Part shown: piece by piece, positions 22,300-33,421 of the stretch
Position numbering within the stretch: the first letter of the stretch is position 1
Layout of the letters: the number at the start of each line of letters is the position of its first letter
Made by a program: the position numbers and the translations under genes
NCBI GenBank assembly: GCA_024500155.1
Contig: CM044877.1
Location: 29,573,001 to 29,637,000 of the forward strand
Reading direction: 5' to 3'
DNA length: 64,000 nucleotides
Source of the DNA: Chenopodium formosanum
Taxonomy: Eukaryota; Streptophyta; Magnoliopsida; Caryophyllales; Amaranthaceae
Notes under the pieces: generated by a model
Seen by the model: the letters and a program-made list of their open reading frames with translations, nothing else
Told to the model about the DNA's origin: nothing
The model's database searches: none

Positions 22300-23887
22300 A
22301 TGTCATGTTCCTCTTTGCCTCAATTTGAATATGAACCCTTTTGGGTCTACTATAATAGGTTTGAAGACTTCTCTAATTTTCATGGTTGTTTCTTATAGGA
22401 GGCTTGTGAAGATCTTTATTGGGGTTTGAAAGAGTATACTAGATGGGTGATTGAAAACACATGTAATGGTCAATTTCGAGCCAAATCTTTAGATGAGGCT
22501 TGGGATTTCTATATGTGGTTTGCCAAGGATAGTTATGAGAAAGAGAATAATGCTAATTCTTGTGATTTTTCTAGCTCTTGCATGCACTCTAATGATGATT
22601 CCTATGCTCCCCATGATGCAAATCCCTCCCCCTTGTGTGCTATTTATGATGAGATGCATCCCAATGTTGATAATATACATGCTTTTTCTCAATGTTCTTC
22701 AAATATATGCATGGATGTTAATGATGCTCTCCAAACCCCTAACCCTCACTTACATGATTTTCCTTTTACCTCTTCTTGTTCTAGCATGATTCCAAATGAG
22801 CTTCCCTATGTATCTAGAGAACATTTTTGTGAGGGTACGTTATTCCATGGGACATAGAGAGGAAGGAGCGTTGATGGAGAAGCTTAACGAGTTGATGAGA
22901 AAGGAAGAAGAATTTAACAAGGAGATAAAAGCTAGGATGGAAGCACTTGAGAGCCAAATTTCCCTCCTAGCTCAATCCCAAACAAATGCCCTTCCTTCTT
23001 CTTCCCCCTCCCATATGAGAGAACCTAATTGGGATTTTGAGTTCATGGTTGAGGATGATTATGATGATGATGTTGAAAGCGACAGAGGGTTTATGGAAGA
23101 TAATTCATTTGATGAATTTTTGAAAACCACCCCCTTTATCCAACTTGAACCTCAACACTCTTTGCAACCCATTAAAGATCCCATTTTGGTGGACCTAAAA
23201 ATTAATTTGAGGTTGTTAAGAGAAAAGATGGGTTGTGGTGATGATTAGATGCTCATGTTTGGTCATGTTAAGTTGGGGAATGTTGATAATGAAAACCATG
23301 CTTTTGTTGATAGTGAAGAATCCCAATTAGTGGTTGAGGATATTTTTAAACTTTTTGAAGTTAGTGAGGATGTGTTAGAAGGGAATTATTTGGAAGAAAA
23401 GGCGTGTGTTTCAATGCAAGGTGGTGTGATTGAATTTGTGAGTGAGGTACCCATTCCAATTCTATCAATCCAAACCACCTTTTCAAGAAATATTACCAAC
23501 ATTCCTTCTTTCCCTATCTCACTTCCAAATATCCTCAAAGTTCCACCAGTTGAGGGTCCCCTAATATCTTTAGCTCCCCATTATCCCTCTTTTGAACTCA
23601 ATGATGTGATTACACCTCCATAAAAGCAACAAAATGAGTTTGCTCCTCCTTTTTCTCTTCCTAGTTCTAGTTTAAATTTTTCTAATTCTTATTTTATTGA
23701 TTTTTCTTTTCTCCCTTATCCCAAGCATAATGTCTCCTTGTACTTTATGTTTGCTTGTCATATGATCATCGCATATGCTCTATTTCTTGGTATGTTTGCC
23801 AGTGCATATGACAAGCTTTTGCGTTCTTTGTCGGGTTATTTACTAGATTGGTCATGCTTGGATGTTAAGCAAGCCATTCTCGAAAAG
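22300..23887 (+). pseudogene. AthA internal reading frame, gag-like with coiled coil, unknown function
   Basis: One long decayed frame: ATG at 22300 (MSCSSLPQFEYEPF), a stop near 22399, then open 22426-22857 (WGLKEYTRWVIENT, KSLDEAWDFYMWFAKD). A frame change between 22796 and 22857 leads to 22796-23248 and on through stops at 23246 and 23621 to a final stop at 23887 (SCLDVKQAILEK). A Glu/Lys coiled coil (LNELMRKEEEFNKEIKARM) is followed by LESQISLLAQSQ, like the coiled region of some gypsy gag proteins. An acidic stretch and a hydrophobic C-terminal part (MIIAYALFLGMFASAYD) follow. No capsid, zinc knuckle, protease or RT is seen. Probably an accessory frame of a non-autonomous Athila family. 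Confidence 0.5.
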
Positions 23888-26158
23888 TAACCCATGTTTT
23901 ATTACTTTCATTTTCTTTTCATTTTAGAATAGATTTTCTCTCATGGAAATGTTTGTGTTTCTTGCCAGGTACACAACTTAATATACTCCTGTGCATTGGT
24001 GATGTTCAAGAATCAAGGGAATGTGCCTCAACTTACCTATCATGTGGAGTTCAAGCCTTATTTGTAGAGAATGTGGATCCTATGAGGTTATTTCGGGTTT
24101 TTGTGTGATTTTGCACTTTTCCCCATATCCGGTAATATCCTTCTTTTCCCTCTCTCTTACTCATTGTGACTTGAAGATCATGTGTTGGTAATGTTTGATT
24201 AATTTTTCCTTGTTTTCCCCTCTTTGGTTTCATTGTTCATGATTTGAGAGCTTGGTCTCATTCAAGCTTGGGGAAGGGTATTTTATTATGTTTGGTGGGA
24301 TGTTGATTCATATATTCCATGCATTTAAGTATATGCATTTTCATGTTTTTCATGCTTTTGAAAAATCCAAAAAGATTTTAATTTACTTCAAGGAAAATTT
24401 AGCAAAATTGTATTTTGTTTGTTCTTAATTGGACATTATTTCTTTTGGATTTGTTTAATCTTGAATGCCTTTCTTCCTAAGTGGTTAATGTGTGCACGAT
24501 TTGAGAGTGTCATTGGTTGACTCTAGGATATTACATGCTAAGGTAGTCGGGTTAAGAACTTTTAGGAATCCATGAAGCCCTAGTTCACGGGTATGTGGTA
24601 AGATGATGTTGCTCTCTTTAGTGGATTTGACACCCTTGGTTGGTATTTGACTAGTTATAATCCCTTGCGAGGTAACATTGTTCTAGCCTTCATCATTTTG
24701 TTGTGTGTCACATTTGGATCCTTAGCTATGCATGTCTTGATCCTTGTTTTGACTTATAGCTCCCAAGATCGTGACCGAAGCACTCTAGGGGAGGAAAAGG
24801 GCACCCCTTTCTCATTTTTCTTTATCTTCTTTTTGTATTGTTACAAATTTGATTTTCTATTTTGCATCCACCTACTTACTAACCAGTTTGAGCCTTATGT
24901 TTCCCGCTCTTGTTTAAACCACGTTACAAACCTAATGGCCTATGTTTACCAACCTTTTAGTTAGTGAAGCATTGGCATGTGAGGTTTAAGTTTTGAGTTG
25001 TTGATCATAAACAAGAAGCACTTTTAGATTTGGTTAGAGTTGAGTTTCAAAAGAAAGATGTAATTCAAGAAAATCAAATGATGTTGCAAGAAAAAGACGT
25101 CCATAGTTAAAAAAAAAAATAAAAAAAAAAGGCAAGGACATCGAATAAAAGTTAAAAAAATAAAAAGAAAAAGAACAAATATTGGAAAAGAAACAAATAC
25201 AATAAATACATTTTTGTTGGTTTCGTTTTCTTCCCTAGTTTAAGCATCGAGGACAATGCTTTGTTCAAGCTTGGGGGGGATCATTCCTTCATTTTGTATA
25301 TTTTATATGTTGATGTTGAATAAGCTTGGGGGAATGGAATTATTGGTATTTTTGTTTGATATTTAGTGACTTATTGAGTTGTTTTTGAGTGTCGGCCGCA
25401 CTTTTTGCTTCACTTAGGAAATATCACCAAATTTAAAATTTTTACCACGCCTTAACCCTTAGCCTTACGTTACAACCAATAAAAAGACCCTTGGACTCTA
25501 GTGGGTTAGGTCAAAAGAACGGTGGAGGGAGATAGACTTCAAACCTATGGAAAGAGAATGCATAGTTTAGATGTCGGGATTACCTTCTCAAAGTTTTTCA
25601 TTTCTTTATCTTTTTCTGGTTCCTTCATGGAATCTTGAGAAGCTAGCTTAAGGGTTGATTTGAAGCTAGTGGAGAGAACGTGGCCCGATTGGTGGGGCTA
25701 GGGTAGATTGAGTCCTAAGTAGTTCTCTATGCTTAGCATGTGTTATGTTTCAATCAACCATTGACATCTTGGAACGTGCATACATTTGTCCATTTAGAAA
25801 GGTTTGCATTCATTAGTACTTGTCCCTTTCTCTTGTCTATATATGAGCTTGTGTTTGTTTTCTCTTTTTATATTTCTTCTTGTTTCCCTTTTGTTGCCTT
25901 GCCTTGGTTTTTGTCGAGAGTTGAGGGGTAAGATCTTGGAAACCCTCACGAGAGCATCACTTGTCCTCTAGGGAGATCTAGGGGTTTAAATGGCTTGTCT
26001 TTAGTTGCTAAAATTGATCGTGATTCCTACGACAGTGATTTAGTGTACATTCTTTCTCTTTGTTTCTATTTTTCTCCTTTCACTTTCAATAATTCCGACT
26101 TGTTCTCTTTTGCCTTAGCTTTGCTCGAGGACCAGCAAAGGTTTAGCTTGGGGGAATT
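23888..26158 (+). other. AthA 3' non-coding interior and purine tract
   Basis: No credible gene. It holds the Athila tail blocks also seen in AthB: AGCATCGAGGACAATGC near 25244, CCTTACGTTACAACC near 25460, and GAGAGCATCACTTGTCCTC near 25951. The strongly purine AGCTTGGGGGAATT near 26146-26157 lies directly before the right LTR and is the polypurine tract. An A-rich low-complexity stretch lies at 25108-25200. Confidence 0.7.
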
Positions 26159-27898
26159 TGATGAGTGACATTTATGTCACTCTTAGTGATAGTGTTTAGT
26201 TCATTTTTCTTGTTTATTTTTTTCATATTTTCCTTTCATTCTCTTGTTTTCTCTTTAATAAAGTTTCTAGTTTATTTTGGTAATTTTGAAGTGTTTTTTT
26301 TATTTTATTTTTTTATTAGTTTTAGTCTATTCTCGTATTTTATTTTATTTGCTTGCGTAGTTTTAATTATTTTTAGCTTTTGTTTTGTGTCGTCTTCTAT
26401 TTTAGTTTACTTTATTTACTTTCATTTTATTTTATTCTTTGTCCCAGTCCTCTCCTCAATCTTGCTCGTGTTTGTAGGTGTGTTCGAGGTTCAAGGCATA
26501 CGCTACAATATCCAAATGGAGTGAGTTTCGGGTTTGAGATAAGGGTTTAAAAGTAGCCTTGCTACTTGTTGCTGCCCATTTTCCTTCACCACACTTCCCC
26601 TCTCTACTCACCTTATCCTTCACCACAACAAAACACCAATTCCTCTGCTCCATCGTCACTCCCATCACCTGCACCACTGCTGCTTCCGTCCCCCGCACCT
26701 CACCTAACCACGACTCCAACCACCGCAGCAGCTACCACAATTCGAACCGTCTCAAGGCATAAGTAGCGCAAACCCGAATCAACCCCATCTCTCCTCTCGT
26801 TGCCCCTAAATTACAGCAACAACTTCCAACCACAACAACAAATCGCACAGCAACAACCTAAAATTAGCGCAAAATGCAAGTTCATTTGGGTTTGGACAAA
26901 CCATTGAGGAGTTCGGTCAAAGTGCCAAAACAGTTAGAAACTTTCTAAGTTTTCTAAATTGAAGAGGTGTGGTAGAGCATACACATGGTTCGATCGAACA
27001 CACCCGTAGTTCGTCCACACAAACCCATGGTTCGACCGAACCACTCCACGAGCTCTGCGAGTGATTCTTAATGAAGATCAAAAGGTTTTTATTGGATGCT
27101 TGATGATAAACGGTGAGGATGAGCGGTGACAATTTGATGATGATGGTTGATGAACGGTGGTAGTGGTGATGCGCTTCAATGGAGTTCAGAGCAGCCAAAT
27201 GCGAAGGAAGGAAAGGGGTCCGATGTTCGTGGGGAGTTAGTTTATTTTTAATTTAATGTTTAATTAATTTTTTTTTATTTCCTTTTCCTTTCTCTTTTCT
27301 TATTTCTTTTTATTTCCTTTTCTTTCTTTATTTATTTCCTTCCTTTATTTTTCAATTTTCTTAGCTTAGTATAAATACCCATTTTTGGGATAATTAGAGA
27401 AAAACAATTAACAATTATTCTATTCTCTAATTAGTTTTTAGGAGAGCTTTTCTCTCTATGTTTAGATTAGGATTAGAGTAGTTTAGAGAGAGAAAGTGAG
27501 GGTTTCACCATTGTTAAGCTTGGATATTGAAGAGGAAGATTGACCATCTTGCTTGTAGATTTTCACATTCAATCAATGAGAATCTCTAACTCTCTCTCCT
27601 CTATTTTATTTGCCTTCTTTTGATTATTATTTTTGTTGTTGGTTATGCTAGGTAATCATGTTGATTCTTGATTATTTTTTGATTAATATTGTTGTTATCA
27701 TGATTAGTGAGTAATTCCACCATTAAGGGGATGGTTGTGGTGTAGTTGGATCTTGAGCATGTTCTAGGGTTAAGAATTGATTTATTTGTGATTAAAGTCT
27801 TTATATGCTTGATATTCTTTAATATTCTTGCAAGTGCACATTGTTGGTTGATTAAAGGTGAATCTTTGCTAAAAAGGAACGGAAGTTAACTTAGCTAG
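26159..27898 (+). repeat. 3' LTR of AthA, left part
   Basis: First 1740 bp of the right LTR, starting TGATGAGTGAC. A TTCGA dyad cluster is at 26975-27050 and TATAAATA at 27370-27377. It stops at GCTAG (27894-27898), where Tat1 inserted. The remainder is at 57175-57609. Confidence 0.92.
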
Positions 27899-28304
27899 TG
27901 TAGACACCTAAAAATGTCTCCCCAAAACCAAACCCGATGATGAATAACCTTTCACCGCCACTATTGGTCGGGTTCAATATTTAATCCCGAGAGTGCTTAA
28001 AAAAATTGTATTTGATTAAATTCATATTTTTGAATAGTCCATGGATAAGTCTTGATGTTTGGTAAAAGCATAGTTTCAATTTCAGCCCAAACTTATTTTT
28101 TAATTTTAGCCCAAACCTTTTTATTTTATTGTTTTATTATTTATTTATGGCCTAAACATTTTATTTATTTTTATTTAATTATTTTCCTATTTTAGCCCAA
28201 ATAATAATAAGTCAGAAAAGGCCCGAAATTATCAATCGGCACTTAAAATGCCGAATGAAATTAGGGTTAAAAATGTATTTAGATGGAAAAACAGGCTGGA
28301 AATT

Positions 28305-28556
28305 CCCGCGCCACGGCAGGTACCCACCGTGTCACGGGAATCCTTCCCGTCTGACGGTGGGATTTCTCGTGAAATGGGAAGTTTGCCGTGACACGAGGCA
28401 TTCCGTGTCTTTTCCGCGTAAACCCTTAACGCGTTTTCTATCCCGTTTTCTGAAAATTTCCCGCGTCACATTAAAAATGTACCGTGACACGGGAAAGTGT
28501 GCCGTCTGACGATGGGACTTCCCGTGTCACGGTAAAGTTTTCCGTGTCACGGGATA
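28305..28556 (+). promoter_or_regulatory. CCGTG-N-CACGG dyad cluster upstream of Tat1 TATA box
   Basis: About nine copies in 250 bp. Exact dyads CCGTGTCACGG or CCGTGACACGG lie at 28327-28337, 28482-28492, 28522-28532 and 28542-28552. The symmetric variant CCGTCTGACGG is at 28347-28357. One-base variants are at 28386-28396 and 28502-28512. The cluster ends about 60 bp before the TATA box. Each copy is usually flanked by CA on one side and GGAA or TGG on the other. A repeated binding site for a dimeric protein is the simplest reading. Confidence 0.65.
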
Positions 28557-28613
28557 CTTTTTTAGGGTTTTTATCATTTTAGGGTTCCGTGTGCTCCCTC
28601 AACACATTTTCCC

Positions 28614-28621
28614 TATAAATA
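28614..28621 (+). promoter_or_regulatory. TATA box of Tat1 5' LTR
   Basis: TATAAATA in TTTTCCCTATAAATACCCC. Sequence similarity between Tat1 and Tat2 LTRs resumes shortly after this point, so R begins nearby. The copy in the 3' LTR is at 47897-47904. Confidence 0.7.
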
Positions 28622-29609
28622 CCCCCTCATTTTTTGATGTACGGGGCACCAATTAATTCTCTGATTTATTTTTCTCTCTTCTATGCTTTAGCCTAAACAC
28701 TAGCCTACCCTTCTTATTTCAAAATTCCTTCTTCAAGTGCTCAAAGGAGTCCATACTTCACTCGTGGTTCCATCCTTAAGCCAAGGCGTGAAAGGTAGAA
28801 CTGTTTGAGGGTTTGGCCCTAAATCAACCTTACTTTATTAAATTTAATTTAATTATTGTTTTATTATTTCTTTGAAGTTACTTACTCGTTTATTATTTTG
28901 TAGTTGCAAACAAACAGAATCAAAGTAAGGATCATGTTCCTTTTATTTCTATTATTTTTCTAACAATTTTATGTTGTTGGAATTGTGATTAAATTGCTTC
29001 CAATATTAATGTTTATTCTATTATTATTTGTTGATCACCATATTGCATGTTTAAAGGGAATATGTAATTGAAAATCACGCCTAATAAGATAATTTGGACA
29101 ACCGGTTTAGGTTCCTTTTTAATCTTGTTGTTTAATCAAGTGATCACTAGTATTTTAGAATAATGTGTGCATTAATATTCAACCAATTTAGTTAAATAAT
29201 AGTTTGGAGCGAATTGAATATTTTGTTTGTATGCCTTTGAGATCACAGGAATGCTTTTCACTATAAGAATCGAGTAGAGGCCAATACGAGAGAATGTGAC
29301 TCCGTGACTCACTTCGTACCATCATCCCCGATCCTCCTTTCGTGGTTCCGAACCATATGGAGTTAGTAATCTCATGGATTATGAATGGGGTGTAACCTTC
29401 ACGGGTCAATCGTTGTTGCCTATCGTTGTCCCTTATCGTGGTTGCCTTTTATGATCCGTGAACGGTTTGCAAGTTCCTTAAAAACTTTTTGGCGGCTCCC
29501 TACTTTCCTTGTCCCTAATTGTATTATGTCAATTCCCACTTCCTATGAGTGCTAAGCATATTCACAACATGCTTTTAACGTAGGCGCACTTCGAGCGACG
29601 CCTATAATT

Positions 29610-29627
29610 TGGCGACTCCACTGGGGA
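29610..29627 (+). other. Primer binding site of Tat1 (tRNA-Arg type)
   Basis: TGGCGACTCCACTGGGGA begins three bases after the LTR. It is complementary, with one mismatch, to the CCA-tailed 3' end of a plant tRNA-Arg (ACG) as I know it. tRNA-Arg priming is established for Ogre elements. Confidence 0.88.
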
Positions 29628-30863
29628 GGATTCTTGGTTATTTATCGATTTGAGTGATCGGTATTTAATTAAGATGAGTGGATGAGACTTGAAAGATTCT
29701 TGAATTGTATTCCTTCGATTTAATTCGCATTATCACATATGCATATTTTTTTTTAGGTTACCTATTTTTCCACAATAGTATGTGTTCTACATATGTGGCT
29801 AGCGCGGGGGATTTATGCTCTATCAACCCGAAAATGCTCATGGAAATAAGGGTTCATCCGAGTTATTAAATCCACCAAAACCATGGAGTCGAGTTCGATT
29901 TCATCACGAACTCGCGGAGCCGCCCGTTGGCATACACCCTCAAGGAAGGCTACCTTGCTAACGTGTCCAAACTCTTAACCATGGTACCCTTTTGACACCC
30001 AAAGCTTGACCAATAGTTGAACATAGATCTTGACTCTAGGTTGCGAACTTTTTTTACATCATCGTGCCTAAATGCTATGTGGTTATTTGGTGCTAACCTT
30101 CATGTGTTTACTCTTTTGTTTAACCTATGACCGAGGGTTTTGATTCTCACATAGTAATTAGTACGGACCTAAAATCGGTTAAAATCTAGAAAAATCACAA
30201 AACTGACCTGGAATTGAGCACCGTGTCACAGCATGTTCTTTCGTGCCACGGTGAACAGTGCCGTGACACGGGGCTTTCTACCGTCTGACGGTAGACTGCA
30301 CCATGTCACGACAGTCTGCACCGTGACACGGTGCCCAGGAATGGTGTCCTGTCAGTCCTTTTTACGAGTTTTGTGCGTACGTATGTGGTTGCTGTGTCCA
30401 GTTTGGTGTCATGTCTAGCCATATGGTCAAAACACGCGTCCATAACTTCACTTAATCACTCACATATCGTGTTCACACACTTTTTTTCTGTAAGTCATAC
30501 ACTACTTTTTGACCGTATTTTTAGGGTAGTCTTGTTTTTGTGTCGTTTTTTTTTTCGGAGTAAGTCGGATGGTATCCTCCCATATTTTTTTAAAAATAAA
30601 CAAGTAGAGTTTCAAAATTATAGATTTGTAACAAAAAAAAAAAATTCTTTTTTTCATTTTTTTTCTTTTTAATCCGGATGGGTTAAGGTTAAGTTTGGTC
30701 ATTAAAGGTGTGTTTGTTTCGGTGTCACAGCACTTGGTCAAGAACCAGGGGTAGATTGTTACGGTTCGAGTCCATACCTCAACAACCTCTTATACCAAAG
30801 AGGCATACAAGGAAACCACCTCAATCATCTCCACAAGATCCATCTCCAGTCTACTTTCAACCA
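29628..30863 (+). other. Tat1 leader with hairpin and dyad cluster
   Basis: Untranslated leader before gag. It contains an 8-bp perfect stem CGAGTTCG/CGAACTCG with a 9-nt loop at 29890-29914, kept in Tat2 at 51097-51121. A second cluster of CCGTG-N-CACGG words lies at 30220-30333, with exact copies at 30261-30271 and 30321-30331 and the variant CCGTCTGACGG at 30281-30291. The segment 30540-30670 is rich in A and T runs. An in-frame ATG at 30708 could extend gag upstream. Confidence 0.65.
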
Positions 30864-31906
30864 ATGGCCACTAAGGAAGACATCGAGAACCTCAACAAGG
30901 CAATTGAAAAATTGTCAGACATGATGCCGACACTCACCACTAGAGTCAGCACGGTAGAACAAGATAATCAAAACAATGTCACTACCACTGCAATGGACAA
31001 GATCAAGGAACAGATGAGCAAGATTTCTGAAGAATTCACCTATGTGGAAAAGCCTGTCACCTCTTCGTCCATAAGAGACAAACTTCCTGAGAAATTTTCC
31101 ACTGCTGACATTCCCAAATTCAACCCTACTGATAATTCGCTTTTCCATTTGAAGGCTTTTTCTGCAACTATGGCTCTTAAGGGAGTAGATGTGACACTCT
31201 TCCCTACGGTGTTCCCTCTTTCCTTGGAGTATTCCTGTCAACAGTGGTTCTATTCTTTGGAATCCAAACATGTCGCGACCTGGGAGGATGTTGCTGAAAG
31301 CTTTATGAATCGTTACAAATGTAACATTCAGGCCAAGACTTCTGAACGTGAACTCTCCATTCTCAAACAGAAATAGAATGAAGGCTTCACCACTCACTTA
31401 AGCAGGTGGAGGGAAACAACTATGCTCCTGGTGGATCCCCCCAAGGAGAAAGAAATGGTTCGCTTGTTCATTGCCAATCTGACTCATAAGTACAAGCAAC
31501 ACTTGAAGTTTCTTCCTCTGAGTACCTTTGAAGCTGTATACAATATTGGAATCAATATCGAGGACGAACTAATGAAGTCTGTTGGTATCAACAATAATAA
31601 CAGCACTTGGAAACACAAGAAGAACGACACTCCTTCTTCTTCGTCTTCTAAGCCCAATAATGCTACCAACAATATCAATATCAATAATGTGTTGGCCCTT
31701 AATTCTCCTCCTCAAAGATTCCAAAGGCAAAGGAGGGTTTACACGCCTTTAGGAATGACTTATGATGCTGCTTATGATCGTTTGCATGGTCAAGGACTTA
31801 TTATTCCAATCGGACCATTTCCAGAACCTCGACCTTAGAATAGGACCGCTAGCTATGACCCCAATGCTTATTGCAAGTTTCATCAAGGCAAGGGTCATAA
31901 CACTGA
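30864..31906 (+). pseudogene. Tat1 gag
   Basis: I chose ATG at 30864 (MATKEDIENLNKAIEKLSDM), which begins a predicted coiled coil. An upstream ATG at 30708 is in frame. The capsid-type gag domain spans roughly residues 85-190, with DIPKFNPTDNSLFHLKAF, CQQWFYSLES, ESFMNRYK, ERELSILKQK and FTTHLSRWRE. A Ser/Asn-rich linker and a zinc-binding Cys-X2-His-X4-His-X4-Cys motif (YCKFHQGKGHNTEKCW, about 31870-31917) follow. Stops are at 31374 (GAG to TAG by comparison with TatH) and 31836. A net 22-bp loss near 31930 compared with TatH shifts the frame into protease. Gag would form the particle and bind the RNA. Confidence 0.88.
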
Positions 31907-33421
31907 GAAGTGTTGGAGGCTGAAGGATGCAATCAACTTCTTGTCCCTCCAGGGGGCAAGAAGCCTAACATTCAGACAGGTCCTCTTTCTGATGCTTTGG
32001 CTATCACGGGAGATGAAGTCTACTTTAATCCGTCGATACTCATTCAACCTGTGAATGAACCTCTGCCAAAAGTTGTACTTGTCTCGAGTTCTGAAGAAGT
32101 GAATGGAATTTGGGATAGTGACGATGAAGACGTCTATCTCAAGGATATATCCTGTTCATCTCTTGGCACAAGTGAAGATGTTTGGGGGGACTTTGAGGTC
32201 AAGGTTCTCACTAGAAGTGGACGGTTGCAACAACCTAATCCACCTCCACCTCCACCACAATCACATCCGATAGTTGATCCCATCGATCATGTGAACAGCG
32301 ATGTGGTCAAACAACTGCAAAAGACCAAGGTGGAGATGAATGTATGGAAGCTTTTGGCCACTTCCCATGAGCATCGAAAGGCTGTGATGAATGCTCTGGT
32401 GAAAATAGAAGTTGATGATGACATGAATCCTCAAGGACTATTCAACTTTCTAACTACTTAATTTCCAAGTACTAGCAATCTAATTTCGTTTTCTGATAAG
32501 GATCTGCCCCCGGAAGGGGACCAACATAATAAGGCCTTACACCTCACTATGGTGTGTAGGCAGATGAATGTTCCTATGATCCTGGTTGATAATGGCTCTG
32601 CAATCAATGTGTGCCCACTCCGTACTGCAAAGAAGTTGGGCATAAAGAATGAAGAATTGACTCCCTCCACTCAACGGATTCGCGCTTATGATAATACTCG
32701 CCGTCAAGCCGTGGGTAATATCATACTGAATATAACTACTGGGGCCATTGAAAGTCGCTCCAAATTTCAGGTGGTGGACATTAAGGCCTCTTTCAATCTG
32801 TTGTTAGGACGCCCTTGGCTTCATGAGCTAAAGGCGATTCCATCATCGCTGCACCAGAAAGTGAAAGCCATAGTTGGAGGGGTTCCGATTACTATTGATG
32901 CTTCTCCTATGCGCATTCAAGTTATTGATACTCCTATTGTCCATGTTGAACATGACGAAGAAGATGAAGATCTTTGGGGTTTTTCACTTGATGATGTTCT
33001 CGTGATTGAAGAGGAGGAAAAGTGCCATCTCGACTTCGATCCCTATTCAAACACCAATATCAATGCCATTCTGAAGAAGCAAGGTCATTTCCCTGGAATG
33101 ACCCTTGGGCTCAAGAATAAACTGAGTGAATCTTGGGGCCATCCTGGTACACTCAAGAAGGATACTTTTGGCTTGGGATTCGAGCCAACAAAAGAAGATG
33201 TGAAAAAAGCTTTATTGAAGATGAAGGCTCGCAATAATACTCGAATAACAAAGACGGAAATGGCCTTGGATCCATATTCGTTCACCCTCAATGGCCAGTA
33301 CATCAAAGAAGGGGAAGACTTCCCATGCTATGAATTCCCTAAGCCATTCGTCCACGATAGGATCCGTGAACCAGGATTCGAGATGTTCCTCGATTGTGAC
33401 TTTGTTAATGAAGACGAATAG
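31907..33421 (+). pseudogene. Tat1 protease region
   Basis: Open from 31910 to 32461 with an acidic linker (GIWDSDDEDVYLKDI), a Pro-rich stretch and VWKLLATSHEHRKAVMNAL. The stop at 32459 is AAA to TAA relative to TatH. Open again 32549-33421 with the aspartic protease motif LVDNGSAINVCPL, the flap-like region and the LLLGRPWLHELKAIPSSLHQ block. A tail domain (GMTLGLKNKLSESWG, KMKARNNTRITKTEM, PCYEFPKPFVHDR) links to RT. A stop lies at 33419. Confidence 0.85.

Larger units (their letters stand above)
27899..29606 (+). repeat. 5' LTR of Tat1
   Basis: 1708 bp, TGTAGACACC to GACGCCTATA (terminal CA has become TA). Near-identical by eye to 47199-48822 plus 57117-57174, with small indels, for example in the dyad cluster and in a GTTGCCTATC segment near 29413. 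It contains the cluster at 28305-28556, TATAAATA at 28614-28621, and the U5 hairpin block AAGTTCCTTAAAAACTT near 29471. Confidence 0.93.

Noticed and set aside
26165..26524. Hydrophobic frame that looks like a membrane protein
   Set aside because: It is the T-rich start of the AthA LTR, and its homologous positions in the other LTRs are not open.
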